Assembly: GCF_029504395.1 (NCBI RefSeq) | Contig: NZ_JAQFIF010000004.1 | Location: 372,001 to 436,000, forward strand | Length of the DNA stretch: 64,000 nt | Origin: Arthrobacter sp. ES3-54 | Lineage (GTDB): Bacteria > Actinomycetota > Actinomycetes > Actinomycetales > Micrococcaceae | Direction: 5' to 3' | Part shown: piece by piece, positions 25,810 to 34,777 of the stretch | How the letters are laid out: each line of letters begins with the position of its first letter | Numbering within the stretch: position 1 is the first letter of the stretch | Notes under the pieces: model-generated | What the model saw: the letters and a program-made list of their open reading frames with translations, nothing else | What the model was told of the DNA's origin: nothing | Databases searched by the model: none | Made by a program: the position numbers and the translations under genes

Positions 25810-26382
25810 GTGAGCAAGAAACCGGGACTGACAGTCCTCGCCGGCCCGACGGCTGTTGGCAAAGGCACCGTGTCCACCTACATCCGGGACAACTACCCCG
25901 AGGTGTGGCTGTCCGTTTCGGCTACCACCCGGGCTCCGCGGCCCGGGGAAATCGACGGAGTGCACTATTACTTCAAGTCGAAGGAGGAGTTCGAGTCCCT
26001 GGTGGCTGCAGGCGAATTCCTCGAATGGGCCGTGGTACATGGACAGAACACCTATGGCACCCTGAAGAGCACGGTCAACGAGGCCATCGCCGACGGCCGC
26101 CCGGTGCTTCTGGAAATCGATCTGCAGGGAGCGCGCCAGGTAAGGCAGGCCGTTCCGGATGCGCAGTTCGTGTTTCTGGCGCCCCCGAGCTGGGACGAAT
26201 TAGTGCGTCGGCTTGTGGGCCGCGGCACGGAAAGCGCCGAGGAACAGCGGCGGCGGCTGGAAACCGGTAAAGTAGAGCTTGCTGCTGAACCGGAGTTCGA
26301 CCACACCGTTATTAATGACGACGTTCGCCGGGCAGCGGACGAGCTTGTTTCACTCATGGGGCTGACCCCCCACCCGCACTAG
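25810..26382 (+). CDS. gmk: Guanylate kinase
   Basis: Phosphorylates GMP to GDP. 190 aa. P-loop [18 protein letters not shown]-binding [21 protein letters not shown] and [15 protein letters not shown] start with GAAGGAA about 5 nt upstream. Lies between mihF and rpoZ, the usual actinobacterial order. Confidence 0.96.
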   Translation: MSKKPGLTVLAGPTAVGKGTVSTYIRDNYPEVWLSVSATTRAPRPGEIDGVHYYFKSKEEFESLVAAGEFLEWAVVHGQNTYGTLKSTVNEAIADGRPVLLEIDLQGARQVRQAVPDAQFVFLAPPSWDELVRRLVGRGTESAEEQRRRLETGKVELAAEPEFDHTVINDDVRRAADELVSLMGLTPHPH

Positions 26383-26421
26383 CCGCGGGAAGCCATCAGC
26401 CCGTTAGAATTTGGAGAATTC

Positions 26422-26682
26422 GTGTCCACGAACCTTGAAGGCATCATCAACCCGCCGATCGACGAGCTGCTGAAGGCCGCCGACTCGAAGTACGGACTGG
26501 TGATTTTCGGTGCCAAGCGCGCACGCCAGATCAACGCGTACTACGCCCAGCTGCACGAGGGCCTCTTCGAGTACGTTGGCCCGCTGGTCGACACCAAGCT
26601 GAACGAGAAGTCCCTGTCGATCGCGCTGCGCGAGATCAACGAAGGCAAGCTCGTCTCCACGCCGATCGAAGCCGCAGAGTAA
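26422..26682 (+). CDS. rpoZ: RNA polymerase omega subunit
   Basis: Assists folding of the beta-prime subunit. 86 aa. The [20 protein letters not shown] helix and [10 protein letters not shown] match the omega core. GTG start with TTGGAGAA about 5 nt upstream. A -10-like TAGAAT lies just upstream in the gmk-rpoZ gap, so a separate short-leader transcript is possible. Confidence 0.95.
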   Translation: MSTNLEGIINPPIDELLKAADSKYGLVIFGAKRARQINAYYAQLHEGLFEYVGPLVDTKLNEKSLSIALREINEGKLVSTPIEAAE

Positions 26683-26734
26683 TTCCCTCCGCGGGAAGAG
26701 CCAAGTAAACAGACTGCCTGCTGACGGAGATCAC

Positions 26735-28048
26735 GTGCGCATAGTCCTCGGAGTCGGGGGAGGGATTGCCGCCTACAAGGTGGCGTCGCTCCTCCGGCTT
26801 TTTACTGAAGCCGGGCACGACGTCACGGTCATCCCGACCGAGGCGGCCACCCGCTTCGTCGGCGTCGCCACGTGGGAGGCCCTTTCCGGGCACCCGGTGA
26901 GCAACAGCGTGTTCGACGCCGTCCACACGGTCAACCATGTCCGGCTCGGCCACGAGGCCGAACTGATCGTCGTGGCCCCCGCAACGGCCGATCTCCTGGC
27001 TCGTGCGGCCACCGGCCAAGCCGATGACCTACTCACCAACACCCTGCTGATGGCCGGCGACTGCCCGGTGCTCATGGCCCCGGCCATGCACACCGAAATG
27101 TGGCAGCACCCTGCCACCCAGGCCAACGTCGAAACCCTGCGCAGCCGCGGCGTCACCGTGCTGGAACCCGCGAGCGGCCGCCTGACCGGCGCCGACTCCG
27201 GTCCCGGCCGGTTGCCCGAGCCCGAGGCGATCTTCACCGCCGCAATGGCCCTCGCAGGCGCATCTGCTGCCGAGGCGGGGGAGTCGGGCGGCGCGGCCCA
27301 GCCGGACGTGGACGCTGTCCTGGCCGCCGGTCCGTCAGCGGCGCCGTTGGCGGTCCGTGCTCTGGCCGGTCTCACGGTGACCGTCAGTGCCGGCGGCACC
27401 CGGGAACCGCTGGACCCCGTGCGATTCCTCGGCAACCGCTCCTCGGGCAAGCAGGGCGTGGCCCTGGCCGCGGCCGCCCTCGAGGCCGGCGCCCGCGTCC
27501 GCCTGCTCGCTGCCCACATGGAGGTCCCTGCGCCCGCCGGCGTCGAGGTCGTCCAGGTCGAGACCGCCCTGGAGCTGCGGAAGGCGGCGCTGCACGCCGC
27601 CGCCGATTCCGACGTCGTCATCATGGCCGCCGCCGTCGCGGACTTCCGTCCCGCGGACGTCTCCGGGACCAAGATCAAGAAGCGCGACGACGTCGCGGAT
27701 CCGGTGATTAACCTGGTGCGCAATCCCGACATCCTGCGGGAACTGGTGGAGGTCCGCGACGCCGCGTCGCGGGACCAGCTGATCGTCGGCTTTGCCGCCG
27801 AAACAGGCGACGCCGGGGGCGACGTCCTCGAGTATGCCCGGGCCAAGCTGCAGCGGAAGGCCTGTGACCTGTTGGTCGTCAACCAGGTTGGCCGGGACAA
27901 GGTCTTTGGCGAAGACACGAACTCCGTAGTCATCCTTTCCCGCGACGGCTCCGAACCCCAAGAGGCGTCGGGTTCCAAATCCGACGTCGCGGCTGCCGTG
28001 ATCGACCGGATCAGCGCCGAGCTGAGCCGGGCTGTACCGCCGGCATAG
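26735..28048 (+). CDS. coaBC: Bifunctional phosphopantothenoylcysteine decarboxylase / phosphopantothenate-cysteine ligase
   Basis: Two consecutive steps of coenzyme A synthesis. 437 aa. The N-terminal flavoprotein CoaC domain (IVLGVGGGIAAYKVASLLRL) has the catalytic His in TVNHVRLG and PAMHTEMW; the C-terminal CoaB domain begins near residue 213 (LTVSAGGTREPLDPVRFLGN) with KIKKRDD and NPDIL. The lid segment reads SGRLTGADSGPGRL, where E. coli has a catalytic Cys. The linker between domains is Ala-rich. GTG with CGGAG upstream. Confidence 0.95.
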   Translation: MRIVLGVGGGIAAYKVASLLRLFTEAGHDVTVIPTEAATRFVGVATWEALSGHPVSNSVFDAVHTVNHVRLGHEAELIVVAPATADLLARAATGQADDLLTNTLLMAGDCPVLMAPAMHTEMWQHPATQANVETLRSRGVTVLEPASGRLTGADSGPGRLPEPEAIFTAAMALAGASAAEAGESGGAAQPDVDAVLAAGPSAAPLAVRALAGLTVTVSAGGTREPLDPVRFLGNRSSGKQGVALAAAALEAGARVRLLAAHMEVPAPAGVEVVQVETALELRKAALHAAADSDVVIMAAAVADFRPADVSGTKIKKRDDVADPVINLVRNPDILRELVEVRDAASRDQLIVGFAAETGDAGGDVLEYARAKLQRKACDLLVVNQVGRDKVFGEDTNSVVILSRDGSEPQEASGSKSDVAAAVIDRISAELSRAVPPA

Positions 28049-28125
28049 CCCGGCGTAACCAACATCTCCTTAGCACGGGGACACACGCCGCCGGACGTCC
28101 GTTTTCCAACCAGTAAGGTAGTTGA

Positions 28126-29361
28126 GTGACTTTACCGCTGCACATCCCCGCCTTCCACGGGTCCACGCCCGCCGCGCTCCGGCTCTTCACGTCCGAGTCG
28201 GTGACGGAGGGCCACCCCGACAAAATCTGTGACCAGATCAGCGATGCGATCCTTGACGCCCTGCTCGCCAAAGACCCCGAGTCCCGGGTTGCCGTGGAGA
28301 CGCTGGCCACCACCGGGCTGGTCCACGTGGCCGGCGAGGTCACCACCGACGCCTACGTCGAGATCCCCCAGATTGTCCGGGAGACCATCCTGGGCATCGG
28401 GTACGATTCTTCGGCCAACGGCTTCGACGGCGCCCGGTGCGGCGTCTCGGTGTCCATCGGCCAGCAGTCCAACGACATCGCCGGCGGCGTGTTCAACTCG
28501 CTCGAAGCCCGTGAGGGACGCCAGGAGGACGACTACGACCTCCAGGGCGCCGGCGACCAGGGCCTCATGTTCGGCTACGCCAGCGACGAGACGCCGTCCT
28601 ACATGCCCGTGCCGATCTGGCTCGCGCACCGGCTGTCCGAGCGCCTGACCGAGGTCCGCAAGAACGGCGAACTCGCCTACTTGCGCCCGGACGGCAAGAC
28701 GCAGGTCACGGTGGGCTACGACGGCGACCGGCCGGTCTCGGTCGAGACTGTCGTCATCTCCAGCCAGCACGCCGAAGGCACCAGCCTCGACCGGCTCCGG
28801 GCCGACCTCGCCGAGCACGTGGTGGGGCCGGTCATGGCGCTGTCCAACCTGGACACCTCACGGGCCCACAACATCCTGAACCCCGCAGGCGCCTTCGTCA
28901 TTGGCGGCCCCGTGGGCGACGCCGGCCTCACCGGCCGCAAGATCATCGTCGACACCTACGGCGGCATGGCCCGCCACGGCGGCGGCGCGTTCTCCGGCAA
29001 GGATCCGTCGAAGGTGGACCGCTCGGCCGCGTACGCCATGCGCTGGGTCGCCAAGAATGTGGTGGCCGCCGGCCTTGCCAAGCGCGCCGAAATCCAGATC
29101 GCCTACGCGATCGGGCAGGCCCGCCCGGTGGGAACTTACGTGGAGACGTTCGGAACCGAAACCGTGGACCCGGCGCGGATCAGCGCCGCGATCGCCGAGA
29201 TCTTCGACCTGCGCCCCCGGGCCATCATCGACGCTCTCGACCTGAAGCGCCCGATCTACGCCAAGACCGCCGCCCACGGGCACTTCGGCCGCGAAGACCC
29301 GGACTTTACCTGGGAACGCCTGGACCGGGTGGACGAGCTGAAGGCGTTTTTCAACGCCTGA
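28126..29361 (+). CDS. metK: S-adenosylmethionine synthetase
   Basis: Makes SAM from ATP and methionine. 411 aa. Signatures [32 protein letters not shown] and [16 protein letters not shown] are all present. GTG 28126 follows TAAGGTAGTTGA, which can be read either as an SD (AAGG) or as a -10 box (TAAGGT) ending 6 nt before the start. No SAM riboswitch fits in the 77-nt gap after coaBC. Confidence 0.97.
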   Translation: MTLPLHIPAFHGSTPAALRLFTSESVTEGHPDKICDQISDAILDALLAKDPESRVAVETLATTGLVHVAGEVTTDAYVEIPQIVRETILGIGYDSSANGFDGARCGVSVSIGQQSNDIAGGVFNSLEAREGRQEDDYDLQGAGDQGLMFGYASDETPSYMPVPIWLAHRLSERLTEVRKNGELAYLRPDGKTQVTVGYDGDRPVSVETVVISSQHAEGTSLDRLRADLAEHVVGPVMALSNLDTSRAHNILNPAGAFVIGGPVGDAGLTGRKIIVDTYGGMARHGGGAFSGKDPSKVDRSAAYAMRWVAKNVVAAGLAKRAEIQIAYAIGQARPVGTYVETFGTETVDPARISAAIAEIFDLRPRAIIDALDLKRPIYAKTAAHGHFGREDPDFTWERLDRVDELKAFFNA

Positions 29362-29435
29362 GGCCAGGCCCACACCGTCCGAAGCCTCTTGTCGGGTTGT
29401 TTACGGTGAGATTTGTCAGTCCTGTGTGATGTGCT

Positions 29436-29467
29436 GTAGCCAGGCCGCCCTCCGGTGGCCTGGCTAC
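29436..29467 (+). terminator. Hairpin downstream of metK
   Basis: GTAGCCAGGCC (29436-29446) and GGCCTGGCTAC (29457-29467) form a perfect 11-bp stem with a 10-nt loop. No T-run follows, so the terminator role is inferred from position. Confidence 0.5.
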
Positions 29468-29474
29468 ATGCAAT

Positions 29475-29573
29475 TTAGCCGGTGCATATCCGGTGCATAT
29501 ATGGACGGCTGGCATCTGGACGGTTCATATTTAGCCGGTCTTCTTGTTTAGCCGGTTTTGTTAGTTAGCCGGT
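29475..29573 (+). repeat. TTAGCCGGT direct repeats upstream of priA
   Basis: TTAGCCGGT occurs at 29475, 29531, 29548 and 29565. The last three are in phase with a 17-nt period and have T-rich spacers. Between copies one and two, GGTGCATAT is also duplicated (29481 and 29492). The array is AT-richer than its surroundings and ends about 35 nt before the priA start. Confidence 0.8.
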
Positions 29574-29609
29574 GTTGTTGCCGAACGATCCCAAGGGGAG
29601 GTGCGAGCC

Positions 29610-31784
29610 GTGAGTCCCAGTCCTGCCGGCGGCGCGCCCGGCGAGCCCCAGCAGCTGTCCCTGCTCCAGGGCTTTCCCGCCTCCGCCGCGGAAGCGTCGG
29701 GGCCCGCCCTTGCCGCACAGTTGCCGGTGGCGCGGGTGCTGATCGAATCCTCGCTGCCACACCTGGACCGGCCATTCGATTACAGCGTGCCGGCCGCCCT
29801 CGACGCCGAAGCCGTGCCCGGAGCCCGGGTCAAGGTCAAGTTCAACGGGCAGGAACTGGCCGGCTACCTGCTGGAACGCACCGCCGGGTCCGACGCCGGC
29901 CACCCGCTCGTGCCGCTGCACAAAGTACTCTCGGCCGTCCCGGTCCTCACCCCTGCGGTGGCCGAGCTCGCCGGCCGGATCGCCGCGCGGTACGCCGGAA
30001 CGGTCAGCGATGTCCTGCGCGTTGCCGTGCCGCCCCGCATGGCCAAACTGGAAAAGGAATTCGCCCCGGACGGCCGGCTCGACCCCGAGCTGTTCGGTAC
30101 TGAGATGTTCGGTCTTGCGACCGCCGTGTCGCTTCCGTCACCAGCCGCGGGCAGCGTCTGGGCCACCTACCGCAACGGGCCGGCGTTCATCGCGCACCTC
30201 GCCGCGGGGGAGTCGCCCCGGGCCGTGCTGACCGCCCTGCAGGGGTACGGGCCCGGTGGCTGGCCGCGGATGGTCGCCGAGGCGGTGGCGGCGGTGCGGA
30301 TCTCCGGCCGCGGCGCCGTGGTGGTGGTGCCCGACTACCGCGACCTCGACCGTGTCGAGTCTGCCCTGCTGGAACTCCTTCCTGCCGGCGACGTCGCCCG
30401 GCTTACCGCGGACGACGGCCAGACGCCGCGCTACCGGAGTTTCCTGCGCGTCCTCAGCGGCGCGGCCGGGGTGGCCGTGGGCACGCGGTCCGCGGCCTAC
30501 GCGCCGGTGCGGAACCTCGGGCTCGTGGTCTGCTGGGACGACGGCGACGACCTCCACATCGAGCAGCGCTCCCCGTACGCGCACTCCCGCGAGGTCCTCC
30601 TGCTCCGCGCGGGCCAGGAGGGCGCCGCGTGCCTGCTCGCGGCCCACTCGCGCAGCACCGAAACGGAACGGCTGGTCGCCTCCGGCTGGGCGCAGGCCGT
30701 GGAAGCGGAGCGAACCGTCCTCCGGCGCACCGTCCCGCGCGTCCTGAACACGGCCGACAGCTATGAACTCGAGCATGACCCGCTCGCCCGCATCGCCCGC
30801 CTCCCGGGCGCGGCCTGGCGGGCTGCCAAGGAGGGCCTGGACCGGGGTCCTGTCCTGGTCCAAGTGGCCCGGGCCGGCTACGCCCCCTCGCTGGTGTGCG
30901 AAAGCTGCCGGGAACCGGCGCGCTGCACCGCCTGCAGCGGGCCCCTGGCGATCGCCGGTCCGGGCGGGAGCAGCGCCGTACCGCAATGCCGCTGGTGCTC
31001 GGCCCCCGCCCCGGCCTGGCGCTGCGGCACGTGCAACGGTGTCCGCCTCCGGCGTGGCGCCACGGGTGCCCTCCGCACGGCGGAGGAGCTGGGCCGGGCC
31101 TTCCCGGGGAAACCGGTCATCACCTCCTCCGGGGACCAGATCAAGGCCACCGTTCCGGCGACGGCCGCCCTCGTGGTTGCCACCGTCGGTGCCGAACCGG
31201 TGGCCACCGGCGGTTACGCCGCAGCCCTGCTGCTCGACGGCGACTCGCTGCTGCGCCGGGAAAACCTGAGGGCGGGGGAGGACGCAGTCCGCCGCTGGTT
31301 CAACGCCGCAGCCCTGGTGCGGCCGGCACACGACGGCGGGCTGGTGGTCATTACCGCCGACGACGCCGCCGGCGTTGGGGCCCTCTTGCGCTGGGATCCC
31401 GCCGGGTACGCCAGCCGGGAACTGGCACTGCGGCAGGAGCTGCAGCTGCCGCCCGCCGTGCGGGTCGCCTCCGTCACCGGCGGCAGGACCGCCGTCGGCC
31501 ATTTCACCGATGCCATTCAGCAGCGGCTGGCGGCGCAGGGAACCGTCCTCCGGACGGCCGGGCCCGCGCCCCTCATCCTGCCGGCCGCCGCGGGGGCCAG
31601 CCGCGCGGCGTCACGGGATTCTTCGCCGCGGGATGCCGGCGAGGAGGTCCGGACCCTGCTGTTCATCCCTTACGCCCAGGCCGCGGACGCCACGGCCGTC
31701 ATGCGGGCCGTCAAGGCGGCAGCCGCAGCCAAGCGCAGCGACGACCCGGTGCAGCTGCGCCTGGACGGCGTGGACGTCCTCTAG
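29610..31784 (+). CDS. priA: PriA-like primosomal protein without helicase motifs
   Basis: Actinobacterial homologue of replication restart protein PriA. 724 aa. The N-terminal 3'-DNA-binding domain is clear (VARVLIESSLPHLDRPFDYS), and the Zn region has eight Cys in four pairs from about residue 430 (CESC, CTAC, CRWC, CGTC). The Walker A position reads ALQGYGPGGWPRM and the DEEH position reads VVCWDDGDDLHIEQ, so ATP binding and helicase activity are unlikely, as known for this branch. GTG 29610 is preferred over 29601 because AGGGGAGG ends 8 nt upstream. Confidence 0.88.
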   Translation: MSPSPAGGAPGEPQQLSLLQGFPASAAEASGPALAAQLPVARVLIESSLPHLDRPFDYSVPAALDAEAVPGARVKVKFNGQELAGYLLERTAGSDAGHPLVPLHKVLSAVPVLTPAVAELAGRIAARYAGTVSDVLRVAVPPRMAKLEKEFAPDGRLDPELFGTEMFGLATAVSLPSPAAGSVWATYRNGPAFIAHLAAGESPRAVLTALQGYGPGGWPRMVAEAVAAVRISGRGAVVVVPDYRDLDRVESALLELLPAGDVARLTADDGQTPRYRSFLRVLSGAAGVAVGTRSAAYAPVRNLGLVVCWDDGDDLHIEQRSPYAHSREVLLLRAGQEGAACLLAAHSRSTETERLVASGWAQAVEAERTVLRRTVPRVLNTADSYELEHDPLARIARLPGAAWRAAKEGLDRGPVLVQVARAGYAPSLVCESCREPARCTACSGPLAIAGPGGSSAVPQCRWCSAPAPAWRCGTCNGVRLRRGATGALRTAEELGRAFPGKPVITSSGDQIKATVPATAALVVATVGAEPVATGGYAAALLLDGDSLLRRENLRAGEDAVRRWFNAAALVRPAHDGGLVVITADDAAGVGALLRWDPAGYASRELALRQELQLPPAVRVASVTGGRTAVGHFTDAIQQRLAAQGTVLRTAGPAPLILPAAAGASRAASRDSSPRDAGEEVRTLLFIPYAQAADATAVMRAVKAAAAAKRSDDPVQLRLDGVDVL

Positions 31785-31796
31785 CCGCGGCCAGAG

Positions 31797-32882
31797 CTAG
31801 CTTTTGTTCCGGCTCCGGAGCGCGACGGCCTCTTCGGCGACGGCCACGAGCCGCCGCGCCGACTCGTCCCAGCTGAAGTCGGCTGCCCGCTCCACCGAAC
31901 GGCGGGAACGGGCCTTCCACAGGTCGGGGTCCTCGAGTTCGCGCACCGCCCCAGCAAACTCCGACGACGAGTCGGCGTGCACGTAGCTGACGGCGTCATC
32001 GCCGACTTCCCGGAAGATCGGGATGTCGCTGGCGATCACCGGCGTGCCGTGCGACATTGCCTCGACGAGCGGCAACCCGTAGCCCTCGGCCCGGGACAGG
32101 CTAATCAGGGCTGTGGTGCGCGCCAGGAGGGCCTCGTACTCGGCGTCCGTCACGCCGTTGTGGAAGACGATGTTTGCGCCCTCCGGGGCCAGGGCCTCCA
32201 GTTCGGCCCGCCGCTCCGGAGTGATGCGGCTCAGCAGGTGGAGCGTCATGTCCGGCAGCTCCGCCATGCCGCGGATCATCGTCTCCACGTTCTTGTAGGG
32301 CATGAAGGAACCCATATAGAGCAGGGTCTTGTCGGCCCCTGCCCCCGGGTCGCGCGGTGTGTGGCCGTGCTGGGGAGCGTTGCCCACAATCCTGACCGGG
32401 CGCCGGGTGAGCCGGTACTTTGCCATCAGGGCCGCCGTGGTGGAGCTGATGGTCGCCACGATGTCCGCCCTGTTCAGCAGGAGCCGCTGGGGCCAGAAGG
32501 CCTTGTGGTAGAGGCGCCACAGGACCCGGACCGGGGCCGGCAGGAACCCGGGCGGGGTGGGGTGCTCGTAGTAGATGAGGTCGTGCAGGGTCAGCACAAG
32601 GGCGTACTTGCGGCCCCAGCTGCCCATGGTCTGCATGGGGCACACCACCACGTCCGCGCCCAGTTTGTTGACCTTCGCCGCCACGAAGAGCTCGGCCGGG
32701 GACAGGGGGCTGTTGATCACCGTGTACGGAACGTCCGGCAGGAGCGCGAGTTGGCGGGGATCGCTGATCAGCATCGAGACGTCGGCGATCTTGGCGGTCG
32801 CCGCGATCAGGCTGGCGCCGTAGCGGCTAATGCCGTCGTGCTGGTCCAGCCGGGTGAAGCGAGCATCGATGAGAATTTTCAC
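31797..32882 (-). CDS. Glycosyltransferase family 4 protein
   Basis: 361 aa, GT-B fold. The C-terminal donor-binding half contains LLYMGSFMPYKNVETMIRGM, the characteristic LSRAEGYGLPLVEAMSHGTP with the E-x7-E motif, and VIASDIPIFREVGDDA. The N-terminal acceptor half has ISRYGASLI and LTLHDLIYYEH. No membrane segments. Its start overlaps the end of the upstream hydrolase by 4 nt, so the two are cotranslated. Substrate and product cannot be told; cell-envelope glycan or glycolipid is a guess only. Confidence 0.88.
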   Translation of the reverse strand: MKILIDARFTRLDQHDGISRYGASLIAATAKIADVSMLISDPRQLALLPDVPYTVINSPLSPAELFVAAKVNKLGADVVVCPMQTMGSWGRKYALVLTLHDLIYYEHPTPPGFLPAPVRVLWRLYHKAFWPQRLLLNRADIVATISSTTAALMAKYRLTRRPVRIVGNAPQHGHTPRDPGAGADKTLLYMGSFMPYKNVETMIRGMAELPDMTLHLLSRITPERRAELEALAPEGANIVFHNGVTDAEYEALLARTTALISLSRAEGYGLPLVEAMSHGTPVIASDIPIFREVGDDAVSYVHADSSSEFAGAVRELEDPDLWKARSRRSVERAADFSWDESARRLVAVAEEAVALRSRNKS

Positions 32883-33805
32883 GCGGCGTGGTCCTTTAGG
32901 AAGCGTCGGATGTAGCGGGCGGCGGGGTCGGGGGTTTCGTAGTGGATCAGGTGCCCGACGCCGGGAATGACCTCCAGCCTCCCGTCCGGAAGCCGCGCCG
33001 CGAGTTTGTGCTGGTCCGCCAGCATGGCGATCTCGTCCTTCTCTCCCGCGATCAGCAGCACGGGCAGCGTCAGTTCGGCAGCCACCTCTGTGACGTTGCT
33101 GCCGACGGAGGCCTTGAAGGCCTGCAGCAGGCTGTCCCGGTCCGCGAAAGAGGAGAAGTACGCGCTGTGCTGGGCGTGCACGAACCGGCGGATGTCCTTG
33201 TCCCCGGTCTTGGCCATGGTCACGCTCATCACCCGCACGATCACCTGGCTGCGCAGCAGGGCCAGCCCGAGCCGCTGGGGGAGGCGCGCCGCGGCCTCGT
33301 AGTAGAGCACCGCAAGCTTCGTCATCAGGCCCTTGGGCCCTTCGAGGGCGGGCGCCGCGATGGGATTGACCAGGATCAGTTCGGCCACGGCGCCGGGGTT
33401 GGCCGCCACGAAGTGGCTGGCGATGATCGACCCGAACGAATGTCCCAGCAGGACGGTATCCGCGCCCAGGCCCAGCGCGGCTATGAAGCCGCCGAGGAAT
33501 CTGGCGTAGGCGGGAACGCTGTGCTCGTTTCCCTCGAAGGCGGCCGAGCTGCCGAAGCCCGGCAGGTCCGGCATGATCAGGCGCATGTCTGTCAGCTGGT
33601 CCGCCACCCGGAGCAGGCCGTGGTGGTCGCCGCGAAATCCGTGCACCACCAAGATGGTGCGGGTCTCCGGGGTGACGCGGACGGGTTCGTAGACCCAGTA
33701 GGCGATCCTGGCGCCGTCAACCTCGGCGGACGCGGCCCGGGTGCGGGCGTCAAGTCCGCCGCTGAACAGGGGCGTGCGTGAGGATCCGGTTTCCACTTGT
33801 TCCAT
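32879..33805 (-). CDS. Alpha/beta hydrolase
   Basis: 308 aa. Fold motifs: TILVVHGFRGDHHGLLRVAD with the oxyanion region, MPDLPGFGSS, nucleophile Ser in LLGHSFGSIIASHF, acidic residue in LLIAGEKDEIAML and catalytic His in GVGHLIHYE. Substrate unknown. First of a two-gene unit with the glycosyltransferase. A TAGGAT box ends 8 nt before the ATG and no SD is present, so the mRNA is probably leaderless or nearly so. Confidence 0.87.
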   Translation of the reverse strand: MEQVETGSSRTPLFSGGLDARTRAASAEVDGARIAYWVYEPVRVTPETRTILVVHGFRGDHHGLLRVADQLTDMRLIMPDLPGFGSSAAFEGNEHSVPAYARFLGGFIAALGLGADTVLLGHSFGSIIASHFVAANPGAVAELILVNPIAAPALEGPKGLMTKLAVLYYEAAARLPQRLGLALLRSQVIVRVMSVTMAKTGDKDIRRFVHAQHSAYFSSFADRDSLLQAFKASVGSNVTEVAAELTLPVLLIAGEKDEIAMLADQHKLAARLPDGRLEVIPGVGHLIHYETPDPAARYIRRFLKDHAA

Positions 33806-33813
33806 TGGTTCGA

Positions 33814-33819
33814 ATCCTA
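33814..33819 (-). promoter_or_regulatory. -10 box of the hydrolase gene
   Basis: TAGGAT on the - strand, 8 nt from the ATG at 33805. Confidence 0.4.
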
Positions 33820-34686
33820 TGCGACGTTGTCGGGGTGGGAGCCGGTCCGGAAGCCGCGTTCGAGGCCGCCGATCTCCGACATGTCCAGCGGGGTGAGCTC
33901 AAAGTCGAAAACCTCGAAGTTTTCCCGGATCCGCCCGGACGAGCTGGCCTTGGGGATGGCGATGTTGCCAAGTTGCAGGTGCCAGCGGAGGATGATTTGC
34001 GCCGCGGTGCGGTCGTGTTCGGCGGCGAGGGCCAGGATTACGGGGTCCTTCAGCACCTGGCCGCGGCCCAAGGGACTCCACGCCTCGGTGCGGATGCCCA
34101 GCACCTCGTGCTTTTCCCGCAGTTCATCCTGCTGCAGCCAGGGATGAAGCTCGATCTGGTTCACGGCCGGTACCACCTCGGCCGTTTGCAGGAGCCGGTC
34201 CAGGTGTTGCGGCTGGAAGTTGCAGACGCCGATTGCACGGACCTTGCCCTCACGGTACAGCGTCTCCAGGGCCCGGTACGTGTCCGGGAACAGGCCACGC
34301 CGCGCACACGGCCAATGGATCAGGTAGAGGTCGATGTATTCCAGGCCGAGGTTGGACATCGAGGTGTCGAACGCCCGCATCGTGGCGTCGTAGCCGTGGT
34401 CGTCATTCCAGACCTTGGTAGTGACGAAGAGGTCCTCGCGGGAAACGTAGGGCGCGGTTTCCCCGGGCTCACCGCCCGTGCCCTCAAATCCGGACAGGGC
34501 ACCGATGCCCTTCCCAACACCAGTCTCGTTGCCGTACATGGCGGCGGTGTCGAAGTGCCGGTACCCGGCCTCGACCGCCATGGTCACCAGGCTGGCGGCG
34601 TCGGCCGGGGGGACCTTGTACAGCCCGAATCCCAGCCGGTCGATCAATACGCCGTTGTTCAGGGTCAGCCGGGGGGAGAGTTTCAT
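33817..34686 (-). CDS. Aldo/keto reductase
   Basis: 289 aa, AKR TIM barrel. Catalytic tetrad: Asp and Tyr in RHFDTAAMYGNETGVGKGI, Lys in LFVTTKVWNDDHG and His in YIDLYLIHWPCA; cofactor site IAIPKASSSGRIRENFEVFD. Resembles the 2,5-diketo-gluconate reductase-like group; substrate not predictable. ATG 34686 is chosen because an upstream TAAAGT box ends 7 nt before it and homologues begin near LTLNNGVLIDRLGFG. Its 3' end overlaps the hydrolase promoter. Confidence 0.92.
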   Translation of the reverse strand: MKLSPRLTLNNGVLIDRLGFGLYKVPPADAASLVTMAVEAGYRHFDTAAMYGNETGVGKGIGALSGFEGTGGEPGETAPYVSREDLFVTTKVWNDDHGYDATMRAFDTSMSNLGLEYIDLYLIHWPCARRGLFPDTYRALETLYREGKVRAIGVCNFQPQHLDRLLQTAEVVPAVNQIELHPWLQQDELREKHEVLGIRTEAWSPLGRGQVLKDPVILALAAEHDRTAAQIILRWHLQLGNIAIPKASSSGRIRENFEVFDFELTPLDMSEIGGLERGFRTGSHPDNVA

Positions 34687-34693
34687 GACAATG

Positions 34694-34699
34694 ACTTTA
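34694..34699 (-). promoter_or_regulatory. -10 box for leaderless aldo/keto reductase mRNA
   Basis: TAAAGT on the - strand, 7 nt before the ATG, with no SD in between. Confidence 0.45.
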
Positions 34700-34777
34700 C
34701 CTACTGGCGCTGGCGAGCGCCGGACCGCCGGACCCCCGGTAACGCCGGCCGCACCAGTCACGGTTCGCCGTGGCCAC

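Noticed and set aside
28049-28125. SAM riboswitch before metK
   Set aside because: The 77-nt gap is too short and shows no matching helices.
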